A DNA stretch of 64,000 nucleotides from assembly GCF_002285905.1 (NCBI RefSeq), contig NZ_CP016305.1, positions 868,001 through 932,000 of the forward strand, written 5' to 3'. Below, in pieces: positions 1 through 13,205 of the stretch. The stretch is from Rickettsia sp. MEAM1 (Bemisia tabaci) (GTDB lineage: Bacteria; Pseudomonadota; Alphaproteobacteria; Rickettsiales; Rickettsiaceae). Position numbers and translations under genes: made by a program. The notes under the pieces are model-generated. The model ran no database searches and was not told the DNA's origin. It saw only the letters and a program-made list of their open reading frames with translations. Position 1 is the stretch's first letter. Each line of letters begins with the position of its first letter.

Positions 1-2155
<2,155 letters not shown>

Positions 2156-2289
2156 CTGTGAGATTACACATGTATATAGTGTTTATTCTATAATATGTCA
2201 GTATCAACTCATAAAGTTATCAGGTTAAAATAGCTTTATCAATTAATAAAAGTGTTGTTGCATGATTGTTATTCCGTGGCTTTATTTAT

Positions 2290-2362
2290 ATGTCATTCCT
2301 GCGAAAGCAGGAATCCAGTAAAATATAATGTCATCTCGTGGCTTGTCCACGGGATCTCAGGA
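2290..2362. repeat. RPE-like palindromic repeats in the 23S-5S spacer
   Basis: Two short dyads lie side by side. One is a 'gtcattcctgcgaaagcaggaatcc' type hairpin and the other a 'tcgtggcttgtccacggga' type hairpin. The same modules recur in many other intergenic regions of this window. Here they sit in the transcribed spacer between 23S and 5S, so they will be part of the rRNA precursor. Confidence 0.75.
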
Positions 2363-2451
2363 TACAAATTGTGATACAAGATAATTAAGCCATGCAACAA
2401 CACTAACAGCAACCAATACAAATCTATTATTTAAAAAGTTTGTATTGCTAG

Positions 2452-2568
2452 CTTGGTGGTTATAGCATGAGTGAAACACACGATCCCATCCCGAACTCGA
2501 ACGTGAAACCTCATAGCGCTAATGGTACTATGTCATAAGGCATGGGAGAGTAAGTCGCTGCCAAGCTT
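2452..2568 (+). rRNA. rrf: 5S ribosomal RNA
   Basis: This is a 117 nt 5S rRNA. It has the paired ends cttggtgg / ccaagc, the conserved cgatcccatcccgaactcg block and the gggagagtaagtcgctgccaag end. It lies downstream of and parallel to the 23S gene, and the two are probably co-transcribed. A T-rich stretch follows directly (2577-2584). Ends are estimated from the helix I pairing. Confidence 0.93.
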
Positions 2569-2727
2569 GCAATGCAAATTTTTTAATTCCTCTTGTTAAA
2601 TCTTCTTTTTATACTCAAAAAATTAAGTTCAATTACAAAAAATAGAGACTATAAATAATAGAATGAGCTATGAGCGACAAAAAGCATCGTTAAGGGCATT
2701 CAATCATTTTATTATATACTCCTAATA

Positions 2728-2863
2728 AATGAAGAGCTGGGTATACGAAGATCAACTTGGAAAAGAGTAATCGGTCTAAAGCCCTCTGAGCGAAGCTTAT
2801 ATTTGGCTACCTGCGATCTTATAAGACGACGGAGCCAATTTTTCAAGTTCTATCTGAGTATAT
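2728..2863. repeat. RPE-like element (cgaagatcaacttgg / ccaatttttcaagtt type)
   Basis: About 135 bp, bounded by near-inverted ends: 'tatacgaagatcaacttggaa' type on the left and 'ccaatttttcaagtt...gagtata' type on the right. The same ends recur at 10111-10235, 14678-14772, 34353-34481 (inside rnpB) and 43052-43178. It lies between 5S and the S41 pseudogene. Nothing else is visible in 2569-2872. Confidence 0.7.
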
Positions 2864-2872
2864 ACATAAGAT

Positions 2873-3716
2873 ATGATTTTTCTTTATATATTTTTTAGTA
2901 TTATTTTTTTAATAGCTGTCAGAATGATAATCACAGAAACAGCGATCTTAAATATATTTATAACGAAATTCAAGAAAATCATCCTGGTATTTTTAATAAA
3001 GAAGACCCTACATTTAAGGAAAACCTTAAACATAATTATCTAAAAGCAAACAAAGCTTTTTATGAAACATCTCAAAACCCTAAGCAAATTATAGAAGCTT
3101 TTACCAGCACTTTTAATGATACTCATTTAAGCGTTAATTGGTATAATAAAACGCCAAAAATAATACCTTCTAATTTTAAACCATTTCAAATTAAGTATTT
3201 TCTTAAAAATATTGTTTGGATAGATTTACCTAACTTTGATTTAACTGAATCGCAACAACAAGAATTTAATTCACTTCTAGCTGTAATTAAAAACTTTAGA
3301 AAAAGAATATAATAGTTTTTGATTTAAGGGGTAATCAAGGAGGAAATTCTGATTATGGTATAGCTTTAAGCAATAAGGTTGATACATCAAATTTAGCGAG
3401 CCTCGATTGTGCTCACGTATTTTAATATACGCTCCGCAATCTCGCTCGCAAATTTAATGTCTGAACCTCATTGCTTTTTGCTATAGCGAACTTATTAACC
3501 AATTATTTGGGAAAAATTATGCTACACAACAAAAAAATCTAGCTTATAAAAATGTTTATGTAGATTGGCGGGTAAGCCTTAATAATTTAAACCATGTTAA
3601 AAATTTGTATAAACAATATTCAAGCCCTTGTCTTAAAGATATTATTGAAGGTTTAGAGAAAAATTTACAAGAAAAGCAACCTTATTATAGAGAGTTACTA
3701 TTTGATAAATCTTTAC
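2873..3716 (+). pseudogene. S41-family peptidase lipoprotein, decayed and cut by IS
   Basis: A broken gene for a C-terminal-processing-type (S41) peptidase. A hydrophobic signal (MIFLYIFFSIIFLIA) starts at 2873. A frameshift near 2915 restores a lipobox-like Cys and the sequence CQNDNHRNSDLKYIYNE, typical of the S41 'DL..iy..i.enHPg' N-terminus. The frame ends at tandem TAA/TAG at about 3309-3314. After a one-base shift it continues as IVFDLRGNQGGNSDYG, the S41 'RGN.GG' signature. A palindromic element then occupies 3361-3485. The C-terminal part (LAYKNVYVDW...) resumes and is cut at 3717 by IS6 copy 1. At least four lesions make it non-functional. It is unrelated by position to the intact ctpA at 7077. 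Confidence 0.8.
3361..3485. repeat. 125 bp palindromic element inside the S41 pseudogene
   Basis: Contains the arms catcaaatttagcgag and ctcgcaaatttaatg around a cacgtatttt/aatatacg centre. It is nearly identical to the element at 25621-25747 that overlaps the 3' end of mrdA, including the outer 'tagctt.aagcaataaggtt' segment. Its insertion adds a stop codon to the peptidase reading frame. Confidence 0.75.
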
Positions 3717-4576
3717 GGCACCGTCAAGTTAAGGGAGGTATAAATTAAGTATTGAGCAATTACAGGGAATGATTTATAGAATAGCAGTAACAATTTATCC
3801 TAGATTTTACCGCTATGCATATTACTCAAGCCCCGAATAGACATCGTTTTCCAGCAAGCATTATTAGCCATACAGTATGGTTATATCATCGCTTTAATAA
3901 TAGTTACCGAGATGTTCAAGAGCAGATGGCTTATCGAGGTATTATATTAAGTCATGAGACTGTAAGGTTTTGGTGTTATAAGTTTGTATTTATTTTCAAG
4001 ATGTTATTAGTAAGAGAGAGCGAAAGCCAACTGATAAATGGCATTTGGATGAGATGAATATCAAGATCAAAGGTGAAGTATTCATATTATGGAGAGCTGT
4101 TGACTCTGAGGGACATGAATTAGAAGTATTACTGCAGAAGCGTCGTAACAAGAAATCAGCTATTCGCTTTTTATCAAGATTATTGGGTAATTATCCATGT
4201 CCAAGGGTTATTGTGACTGATAAGCTAAAAAGCTACATTAAACCAGTTAGGTATATGTGTCCTAGGACTAAGCATCGTACCGATAAAAGACTAAATAATC
4301 GGATTGAGAATGCCCATCAGCCAACTAGGAGAAAAGAGAAGATACTGATTAAATTTAAGCATCCTAATTCAGCACAATGTACATTATCACTGATGGGAAA
4401 AGTCAGAAATATATTTGCTGTAAATGTTGGAAGATATACTAAAACAGCATCTGAGCAAAGAATTGCATTTGCGTCCGCTAAATCCATTTGGGATGAAGCT
4501 ACTCAAAGACTTCTTGCTGTCTGAAATCTAAAAATATAGTACTTTGTGACACTAATTTACTTAACTTGACGGTGCC
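3717..4576 (+). mobile_element. IS6-family insertion sequence, copy 1
   Basis: 860 bp bounded by perfect 17 bp terminal inverted repeats (ggcaccgtcaagttaag). Full-length copies elsewhere are 861 bp. This copy lacks one G in the transposase gene. Flanking octamers differ (atctttac left, gttttgat right), so there is no target-site duplication. The left flank is an S41 peptidase pseudogene and the right flank is a methylase fragment read on the opposite strand. The present junctions are therefore probably the result of recombination or adjacent deletion. Confidence 0.95.
3815..4524 (+). pseudogene. IS6-family transposase, frameshifted (copy 1)
   Basis: Same DDE transposase as the intact 236-residue copies (see 22112-22822). 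A single-base deletion near 3988 (tttgtatttatttt instead of tttgtagtttatttt) breaks the frame after about residue 58. The downstream part containing the catalytic Asp and Glu residues is intact but in another frame, so this copy should be unable to make full-length enzyme. Confidence 0.92.
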
Positions 4577-4704
4577 GTTTTGATATACTCTGCCCAAATA
4601 TTGTGTGGTTTTTTGCCCCAATATTTTAGTGCTGTATATATAGGAGGTCTTTTCTCTTCTACCAAAGCATGGTTAATATCTTTATTTACAGAAATATTGC
4701 TCAT
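4577..4704 (-). pseudogene. DNA methyltransferase N-terminal fragment, cut by IS
   Basis: On the minus strand an ATG at 4704 opens 42 codons that run directly into the IS end. The product contains HALVEEKRPPIYTALKYWG and KKPHNIWAEYI. This matches the N-terminus of the large site-specific DNA methylases (DUF1156-like/adenine-specific family), which begin with 'rPPIy.a.KYWGKKPhNiw..yI' before the DPF.GSG SAM motif. The SAM-binding and catalytic parts are absent. The fragment was cut by IS6 copy 1. No companion restriction gene is visible. The family call rests on this short motif only. Confidence 0.6.
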
Positions 4705-4955
4705 ATATTTTAAAGCTCAAATAAATATTTTAATAGTCATAATTTATATAGCATATTAATTAATTAACTCTAACAAAAATCTTTAAGTATTATAAGAACT
4801 CTTATTAGTTTATTAAGATCTATTTTAAACTATTATATAACTTACTAACTATTTTTAGTTAACATTTATATTTTCTTCAAACCATAATTGCTTTTCTATA
4901 CTAAATAGTTTAATTTAAAGAAGTATAAAAAATTCTTTTTTAATCGTAATTCTAA

Positions 4956-6947
<1,992 letters not shown>

Positions 6948-6953
6948 GATAAG

Positions 6954-7052
6954 CGTCATTGCGAGGAGCGAAGCTTTGATGCAATCTCATGAAGTAGTAC
7001 ACGACTCTTAAGATTGCTTCGTCGAAACTTACAGTTTCTCCTCGCAATGACG
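6954..7052. repeat. RPE-like repeat (attgcgaggagcg / cctcgcaatgacg type)
   Basis: Starts gtcattgcgaggagcgaagc and ends ctcctcgcaatgac, giving long inverted ends around an imperfect centre. The same module is seen at 8459, 15950, 21965, 52402, 60262 and 62986. It separates parE from ctpA and could act as a transcription terminator or mRNA-stabilising hairpin (inference). Confidence 0.75.
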
Positions 7053-7076
7053 GGATGACAATGAAAATGGAGTATT

Positions 7077-8438
7077 ATGTATTTACGTTTAATTATAGCA
7101 TTATTTTTTACTATAAATTTTGTTTCTGTATTTGCCGCTACTAAAGAAGAAACGAAAGAGCCTCAAAATAAAATAACAAACGAAGAAGCTTATAAGCAGT
7201 TTCAGGAAATATTTGAACGTGTTGAAAAAGAATACGTAGAAATACCAGATAAACAAAAAATGATAGATGAAGCAATTAACGGCATGTTAAATTCGCTTGA
7301 TCCGCATTCAGGTTATTACACAGGTGAGGATTTTGAAGATATTTTTATATTTACTAAAGGTGAGTTTGGCGGAATTGGAGTTACCATAATGTATGATAGC
7401 GGGGCTATAAAAATAATATCTCCTATTGATGATTTGCCTGCATTCAAAGCTGGTCTAAAAGGAGGGGATTACATAGTTGGGGTGAATAACGAGTTAGTAT
7501 CTACAATTGGTCCTAACAAAGCCGTGAAAGAAATGCGAGGTACGCCGGGGACTAAAGTTAAATTACTAGTTATAAAAGCCGATGAGGTAAAACCACAAGA
7601 TATAGAGCTTACTCGCGAAATAGTGAAAATGAACCCAATAAAAGCACATTTAGAAAAAAATAATATTGCTTATATACGTATTATTACTTTTAACGAATCA
7701 ACAATCTCCGAATTGAAAGCAGCAGTAAAGAAGCTTAAATCTGAAAGTAAAGATGATATTAAAGGTATTATTCTCGATATACGTAATAATGCAGGAGGTA
7801 TACTAGAACAGGCAATTGCTGTTAGTGATTACTTTATTGATTCTGGTATAATATTGACGACAAAAGGTAGAGCTAACTTGATCGATACTGAAACCAAAGC
7901 AAATGAGTTTTCACTGAAAGCTCCAAAAGTTCCTATGATAGTCCTGATAAACGGTAATTCTGCTTCAGCTGCGGAAATAGTAGCAGGAGCGTTGCAAGAT
8001 CATAAAAGAGCGATAATACTTGGAACTAAATCTTTTGGTAAAGGTTCAGTTCAGGCTTTGACTCAAATTAATCAAAGAGCAGCTGTAAAACTTACTGTCG
8101 CTAAATATTACACACCAAGCGGTCGTTCTATTCAAGCAGATGGTATAGAGCCTGATATTATAATTGAACCAGCAAAAGTAGAATATCCAGAGGTTAAAAA
8201 AATAGATAAACGTTTTTCTGAAAGTTCTTTAAAAAATTATTTGAAGAATGATGCCGAAAAAGATAATTCATCCAAAAATAAAGATAGTAAAAAAGAAACA
8301 AAAGATAAAAATAATAAACAAGAAGATAATGAATTATCTGAATTATACAAAAAAGATTACCAATTTGCTCGTGCTTATGATGTAATTACAGGGTTAATTA
8401 TTAATAAGAATCTAGAGACAAAAGGGGAAGTTAAATAA
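7077..8438 (+). CDS. ctpA: Carboxy-terminal processing protease (S41)
   Basis: Periplasmic serine protease that trims or degrades envelope proteins from their C-termini. 453 residues. Sec signal peptide about 1-21 (ending SVFA). A PDZ domain spans about 95-170 (GGIGVTI...GGDYIVGVN). The S41 catalytic core carries NGNSASAAEIVAGAL with Ser297 as nucleophile and GTKSFGKGSVQ with Lys322 as general base, the usual 25-residue spacing. A Lys/Asp/Asn-rich low-complexity stretch (about 395-425) precedes the C-terminus. It lies between parE and a sensor kinase, each separated by RPEs, so it is probably transcribed on its own. The ATG at 7077 is preceded by 'ggag'. Confidence 0.95.
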   Translation: MYLRLIIALFFTINFVSVFAATKEETKEPQNKITNEEAYKQFQEIFERVEKEYVEIPDKQKMIDEAINGMLNSLDPHSGYYTGEDFEDIFIFTKGEFGGIGVTIMYDSGAIKIISPIDDLPAFKAGLKGGDYIVGVNNELVSTIGPNKAVKEMRGTPGTKVKLLVIKADEVKPQDIELTREIVKMNPIKAHLEKNNIAYIRIITFNESTISELKAAVKKLKSESKDDIKGIILDIRNNAGGILEQAIAVSDYFIDSGIILTTKGRANLIDTETKANEFSLKAPKVPMIVLINGNSASAAEIVAGALQDHKRAIILGTKSFGKGSVQALTQINQRAAVKLTVAKYYTPSGRSIQADGIEPDIIIEPAKVEYPEVKKIDKRFSESSLKNYLKNDAEKDNSSKNKDSKKETKDKNNKQEDNELSELYKKDYQFARAYDVITGLIINKNLETKGEVK

Positions 8439-8458
8439 GAGTGGATCATTCTCCCCCT

Positions 8459-8548
8459 GTGTCATCCCGTGGCTTGGCAATCTTATGAAACAGTACAGGA
8501 TTTTGAGATTGCCGCGTCGATTCTACGAATCTTTTCGCAATGACGTGA
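8459..8548. repeat. RPE-like repeat downstream of ctpA
   Basis: A gtcatcccgtggc module runs into ggcaatct...gagattgcc and ends cgcaatgacg, so it looks like a hybrid of two palindrome types. A short 'aaatgaagag.tg.gta.acga' piece at 8565-8590 matches the start of the 2728 element. Confidence 0.65.
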
Positions 8549-8610
8549 GACATTACACTACTACTAAATGAAGAGTTGAGTAAACGAGTATACAGAAAAA
8601 TAAGGTGATA

Positions 8611-10107
8611 ATGAACCATAATAAATATATAGTCAGATTATCATTTGTTGTATTGTTTCTTAATATTGTCATAAATATGATGTTTTATCGTTATTTTATG
8701 ATAAAAGAGATGATAGTAAAACAGGTGGCTTTACAAAACACTAAAATTGCTTGTCTTTATACCCGCAATATTTGGAATGCTCATGAAAATGTAATTAATA
8801 AATTACATAAATTTGGCTATTTAAAATTATTACAAGATCAAGAATTCATTGATTTTGTCATTATTACTGCTGATTGGTTTACTAATCTTGATATTAACAT
8901 TTCTCTGTATGATCTTAACGGTAATAAATTTATTACCAGTAATATGCTAAATATGTATAGTGTGGATAATTATCCAGATGATAGTTTAGTTGAAATATTC
9001 ACCGCAAAAATTGATAAATATTTTTTTAGATCTCTTACTGCAAAAGCACCTTTGTTAAGTGCTCTTGAAGGTGTTACAAGTCATATATTACTTCCTAGGG
9101 TTATAATTCAGAATGAAAATGATTTAACAGAAAAAAAAGCTTCTTTTATTACTAGCTATATACCTATTATAGGTAGTGATTTAAACAATTTTCCAGTAGA
9201 TGCAATACTTGAGATTAATACTAATATTACTAATCAATGGCAAAATATAATATCTCTTGAGCAAAAAGTTTTTATAACGTTTATTATTATTTTTATAATA
9301 TTTTGTACTATAATTGTTAGTAATACTAATTATGCTAGGCATATTATCGAAGAGCAGCTAATAACAAATAGAAATTTAAAAGCTGAAATAATAAAGGTAG
9401 AAAAGACTAGTTCATCAAATACAAAATTCTTTGCCAATATTAGTCATGAGTTACGAACACCTCTTAACGCCATAATAGGCTTTTCTGAAATTTTAATGTC
9501 AGAAAAAGATCCAGAAAAAAGTAGAAATTATATTAAAGATATTAATGATGCTGGTAAGCATCTACTTAGTATGATTAACGATATTTTGGATCTTTCTAAG
9601 GCTTCTGCGGATAAGCTAAAAGTAGATAGTATTGACCTTGATTTAAATAAATTGGTTAGCTCGTCACTTATACTTGTTAAGCCTCGAGCTGATCAAGCTG
9701 GAGTAGAATTAGTTAACAAGTCACCGAAAGAGCATATCGTTATAAAGGCAGATCCAAAAAGACTTAAGCAAGTATTTTTAAATCTTTTATCAAATGCGGT
9801 GAAATTTACAAACTCTGGTGGAAGCGTTACTGTTACAATGGAAAAAGATGAGCTAGCTAAATTAGTATATATAAAAGTTATAGATACTGGAATTGGTATT
9901 GAAGAAAAAGATATTCCAAAAACTTTATCAACATTTGGGCAGATTGATAGTGAACTTAGCCGCAAATATGAAGGTACTGGACTCGGATTACCCCTTACTA
10001 AAAAGTTAGTTGAGCTTATGAATGGTAAATTTGATTTGCAAAGTAAAATAAATGAAGGAACTACTATTATATTGACTTTTGCTTATGACGGCAGCATCGA
10101 AATATAA
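8611..10107 (+). CDS. Membrane sensor histidine kinase, PleC-like
   Basis: Two-component sensor kinase, about 498 residues. N-terminal membrane segment about 7-26, then a poorly conserved extracytoplasmic sensor region (about 30-215) and a second membrane segment (about 218-236). The dimerisation/phosphoacceptor box FANISHELRTPLN has the phospho-His at about 279. The HATPase_c domain has an N-box (FLNLLSNAVKFT), G1 (DTGIGIEEKD), an F-box (FGQ) and G2 (GTGLGLPLTKKL). There is no receiver domain, so a separate response regulator is needed and none is in this window. The overall sequence resembles alphaproteobacterial PleC/DivJ-type kinases that link to cell-cycle phosphorelays (family knowledge). 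The ATG at 8611 is preferred because 'taagg' lies 6-7 bases upstream. A GTG at 8605 is in frame but overlaps that site. Confidence 0.88.
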   Translation: MNHNKYIVRLSFVVLFLNIVINMMFYRYFMIKEMIVKQVALQNTKIACLYTRNIWNAHENVINKLHKFGYLKLLQDQEFIDFVIITADWFTNLDINISLYDLNGNKFITSNMLNMYSVDNYPDDSLVEIFTAKIDKYFFRSLTAKAPLLSALEGVTSHILLPRVIIQNENDLTEKKASFITSYIPIIGSDLNNFPVDAILEINTNITNQWQNIISLEQKVFITFIIIFIIFCTIIVSNTNYARHIIEEQLITNRNLKAEIIKVEKTSSSNTKFFANISHELRTPLNAIIGFSEILMSEKDPEKSRNYIKDINDAGKHLLSMINDILDLSKASADKLKVDSIDLDLNKLVSSSLILVKPRADQAGVELVNKSPKEHIVIKADPKRLKQVFLNLLSNAVKFTNSGGSVTVTMEKDELAKLVYIKVIDTGIGIEEKDIPKTLSTFGQIDSELSRKYEGTGLGLPLTKKLVELMNGKFDLQSKINEGTTIILTFAYDGSIEI

Positions 10108-10110
10108 AAT

Positions 10111-10336
10111 ATACTCGATGAACTTGAAAAATTGGCTGCGTCGTTCTATAAGTACTGCGGTGCTCACGTATTAAGTATACGCTCCGCTCCTCGTCTTATG
10201 AACTCCTTGCTCTTTTCCAAGTTGATCTTCGTATAGGTCAAATTTTAGGATCCGCCTGTGCTCACGTGGTTATCTACTGCTTGTGCAGGCTCACCACTTG
10301 TTTGACTTTCAAATCTTAAAATATCTGCGGTATATG
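10111..10336. repeat. Two adjacent RPE-like elements
   Basis: The first (10111-10235) is of the cgatgaacttgaaaaattgg / ccaagttgatcttcgtata type, like 2728 and the one inside rnpB. The second (10236-10336) is of the 'gtcaaattttaggatccgcctgtgctc ... aggctcaccacttgtttgac' type, closely related to the segment inserted in mpg (57804-57910). Together they fill the gap between the kinase and cpoB. No gene is visible in 10108-10426. Confidence 0.7.
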
Positions 10337-10426
10337 ATAGATTATTGTAAGATTTTTAAAAACATGTGGAATGTTAGAAAATTTTCAGTATTATAAGAAA
10401 CATTATTGTAAAAATAAAAAAATAAT

Positions 10427-11176
10427 ATGAAGCTAGTTATTTTAATATTTACTCTTTTATTTTCATTATTAACGTTTGCAGAAAGTGGCACTATAAAGGG
10501 ACAACCTTTAAAATATGCAGCAAGTAATGATTTTGAAAGTAGATTAGATGAGCAAGAGCAAGAAATTAGAAGATTGATTGGTAAAATTGAGGTTTTACAG
10601 CATAAAATTGATATATTAAGCAAAAATTCTAATATTCCACAACTAAGCGAAAACACTGAAACTTCGGAAACAGATCATCAAAATACCCCTGATATTTTTG
10701 ACGTAAGTCTGCTTAAAGATCTGCCTAATAACGTAGAGGAAGTAAAAACTGCTCCTGAACCTAACAAGGATGTTGCACCTGATAAACAAGCTTATGATTT
10801 AGCTCTTGCTTCTTACAAAGATAATAAGACTGATGATGCTAAGAATAAATTTAAAAACTTTATCCAAAAATATCCTAAAAGTTCAATGATTAGTAATGCT
10901 TATTTTTGGTATGGAGAATGCTTTTTTAAACAAAAAGATTATAATACAGCTGCTGTTAATTATCTAAAAGGTTATAAAGAATCACCAAAAGGAGCAAAAT
11001 CCTCTGATGGTCTATTAAAGCTAGCACTTTCACTTGGTGAATTAAAGAAGACTACAGAAGCTTGCAATATGCTTGATAAGCTGAATAAGGAATTTCCAAG
11101 TAATAGAACAGCTGCATCTAAAAAAATGGCGGAAGATGCTAAGCTCAAATTTGGCTGTACCACTAAATCAAAATAA
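10427..11176 (+). CDS. cpoB: Tol-Pal associated periplasmic protein CpoB (YbgF)
   Basis: Coordinates outer-membrane constriction by the Tol-Pal machine with septal peptidoglycan synthesis in the family. 249 residues. Signal peptide about 1-18 (LLTFA). A short coiled coil (about 35-68, SRLDEQEQEIRRLIGKIEVLQHKIDIL) is the trimerisation region typical of YbgF. An acidic linker follows, then tetratricopeptide repeats (about 122-240; AYDLALASYKDNKTDDAKNKF, NAYFWYGECFFKQKDY). In many proteobacteria cpoB follows pal. Here it is about 29 kb from tolQRAB in this window, and no pal is visible. Only 5 bp separate it from the next gene, so an operon with the yfgM-like gene is likely. Confidence 0.88.
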   Translation: MKLVILIFTLLFSLLTFAESGTIKGQPLKYAASNDFESRLDEQEQEIRRLIGKIEVLQHKIDILSKNSNIPQLSENTETSETDHQNTPDIFDVSLLKDLPNNVEEVKTAPEPNKDVAPDKQAYDLALASYKDNKTDDAKNKFKNFIQKYPKSSMISNAYFWYGECFFKQKDYNTAAVNYLKGYKESPKGAKSSDGLLKLALSLGELKKTTEACNMLDKLNKEFPSNRTAASKKMAEDAKLKFGCTTKSK

Positions 11177-11181
11177 AAAAT

Positions 11182-11850
11182 ATGACAGATATTCTAGACG
11201 AAGTATTAAATGATCAAAATGAAGAAAAAAGGCTGATTTTTTTTAAAAGACTTTTACCTATAGTAATAATTATTGCCTTAATATCTATTACTATAATGGT
11301 CATTAATAATAACAATAAAAGTAAGCAAATTGAAAATAACCAAAAAAATGGTGATATTTTTGTTAAAGCAGTTAATTTAGAAGTTGTGCAAGGTAATAGG
11401 GAACTTGCTATTAGTACCTTAGAAAATTTAGTTAGCATAAGTGATACTAAGATAAAAGAGATTGCTTTACTGGAGCAAGTTGCTATAAAACTTTCAGGGA
11501 AACAAAATTCAGAAGCCAAAGATTTACTAAATAAGATTATTGAAAATAAGGAATATTCAGAAATTGTTACTTCATATGCACGTATTGCATGGTGTAGTCT
11601 TGTTATTGATGATGAAAAGCTAGATATTGCTTACAAAGAAAAATTAGTAAAATATTTAAATTATTTTGATGATGAAAATAAGCCTTTTTGGGCTACAGCA
11701 AATATTATGAAAGCTATTTGGGATATTAAGAGTAATATGCTTGCAGAAGCAGAAAAGAATTTAAGAAGTTTAGTAGCATCAAATAACACTTCAGATTTAC
11801 TAAAAGATCAAGCAAAAGCTTTGCTTGCAGGCTTAGATAGAGCTAAATAA
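11182..11850 (+). CDS. YfgM-like membrane-anchored TPR protein
   Basis: 222 residues: a short acidic cytoplasmic N-terminus, one transmembrane helix (about 23-42, LLPIVIIIALISITIMVI), then a helical periplasmic domain of TPR character (about 55-222). This is the YfgM architecture (one membrane helix plus TPR_21-like domain). YfgM assists SecYEG-linked periplasmic chaperone handover in E. coli. Its position immediately before the BamB-like gene is the conserved yfgM-bamB arrangement and supports the call. Sequence identity to E. coli YfgM looks low. It may belong to one of the Rickettsia-specific unknown families (DUF2659 comes to mind; not verified). Confidence 0.7.
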   Translation: MTDILDEVLNDQNEEKRLIFFKRLLPIVIIIALISITIMVINNNNKSKQIENNQKNGDIFVKAVNLEVVQGNRELAISTLENLVSISDTKIKEIALLEQVAIKLSGKQNSEAKDLLNKIIENKEYSEIVTSYARIAWCSLVIDDEKLDIAYKEKLVKYLNYFDDENKPFWATANIMKAIWDIKSNMLAEAEKNLRSLVASNNTSDLLKDQAKALLAGLDRAK

Positions 11851-11868
11851 TAGAATTAAAGGAGAAAT

Positions 11869-13113
11869 ATGATCAAAAAAATAGTAAGTTTATTATTACC
11901 GCTCATTATTTTAAGTGCATGTAACGCACTTGGTCCAAAAAGAGTAAAAAATATAGTTGAATTAACTCCTAAATTATCTCTGCAATCTAACGAGCCAATA
12001 TATTTAGGGAACAGTGCAAACATATATGCATTTAATCCAAATATGTTAAAAAACAAGCGTTATGATTTTGTTAAAAATAAAACCATTACAGAGCCTGTTT
12101 TTGTAGGTAATATGATTTATGCGTTAGATATTAGATCAAATGTTTTGGCATTTTCTATAGAGAAAAATAAAGTTATTTGGTCTTATAATTTAAGCCGAAA
12201 TAAAAAAGATAATTACATTGGTGGCGGCATTTTACATTATAACGACAAATTATATGTAACATATGGTTCAAGATTATTAGTAGTACTAGATGCAAAAACA
12301 GGTTATGAAATAATTAGAAAACAGCTTCCTGATATTATACGAACAAAACCGGTAATGCTAAATGATAGCACGGTTTTAGTCCAAACAATCAGCAATCAAA
12401 CAACTGCTTTAAATGCCGAAACTTTAAAAAACGTTTGGGAGCATGAGAGTTTAGCTGAAGTTCTATCAGCAAGCTATTTCATGACACCGATAGTACATAA
12501 AGATAGTGTAATAATAACTTATAATTCCGGACAAATACTTGCGTTAAATACAAAAAATGGTGAAGTAAAATGGAATTTTGAATTTGCAAGTTTCGATCAT
12601 GTAGCTATACCAAATTTTGAAGAAGCTAGCATTTTATGTGCTCCTATTTATGATAATAATAATTTATATATAGCCACAGGACTCGGTAAACTTATTAAAT
12701 TAAATCTCGATACAGGAGCAGCTATTTGGCAAGTAAATGCTGAGGATATTCAATCAACATCCTTAATCGGTAATAGTTTATTTGTCACAAATAATGCAAG
12801 GCAGGTAGCTGCTTTTAATCCTGAAACAGGTTTAGTAAAATTTGTAGCTGATTTAAATGATGGAAAAGATTCCAAAAAACTAAAAGTTTCTACTTTCTTA
12901 GCACCTTTTATAGCAGAGAATAACGGCAGCCGCAGCCTAGATATTATTTCTATGAGTGGTGTTTTATATAGCTTTGATTTAGATAATAATGATCATTTAG
13001 GTACAGTGCCAAATATTACTAAAATCATTCATAATATCCATTATTATGGTTTAACTACTAATAAAAACTTATATTTTTCTACTGATAGAAAAATAATATT
13101 CGGAAACAAATAG
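11869..13113 (+). CDS. bamB: Outer-membrane assembly lipoprotein BamB-like
   Basis: Component of the BAM complex that inserts beta-barrel proteins into the outer membrane. 414 residues. Lipoprotein signal MIKKIVSLLLPLIILSAC with acylated Cys18. The remainder is a PQQ-type beta-propeller with repeated 'iyaldarnG...iWsynl' blades (VIWSYNL, EVKWNFEF, AAIWQVNA, and ALNTKNG, NLDTGAA, NPETGLV blade turns). A clear ribosome-binding site (aaaggagaa) lies 6 bases upstream of the ATG. It follows the YfgM-like gene by 18 bp, probably in the same operon starting at cpoB. Confidence 0.9.
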   Translation: MIKKIVSLLLPLIILSACNALGPKRVKNIVELTPKLSLQSNEPIYLGNSANIYAFNPNMLKNKRYDFVKNKTITEPVFVGNMIYALDIRSNVLAFSIEKNKVIWSYNLSRNKKDNYIGGGILHYNDKLYVTYGSRLLVVLDAKTGYEIIRKQLPDIIRTKPVMLNDSTVLVQTISNQTTALNAETLKNVWEHESLAEVLSASYFMTPIVHKDSVIITYNSGQILALNTKNGEVKWNFEFASFDHVAIPNFEEASILCAPIYDNNNLYIATGLGKLIKLNLDTGAAIWQVNAEDIQSTSLIGNSLFVTNNARQVAAFNPETGLVKFVADLNDGKDSKKLKVSTFLAPFIAENNGSRSLDIISMSGVLYSFDLDNNDHLGTVPNITKIIHNIHYYGLTTNKNLYFSTDRKIIFGNK

Positions 13114-13126
13114 TACTAAATATAAC

Positions 13127-13156
13127 TTGACAAACTACCGGTATTAATGCTATTAA
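13127..13156 (+). promoter_or_regulatory. Predicted sigma-70 promoter of rplM-rpsI
   Basis: A perfect -35 hexamer TTGACA at 13127-13132 is followed, after 18 bp, by TATTAA at 13151-13156. It lies about 50 bp upstream of the rplM start in the short gap after bamB. Called by motif match only. Confidence 0.55.
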
Positions 13157-13205
13157 ATATGGCTTTAGATCTTTATTCAAAAATTTTAATTAAAAAGATA
13201 TTGTT

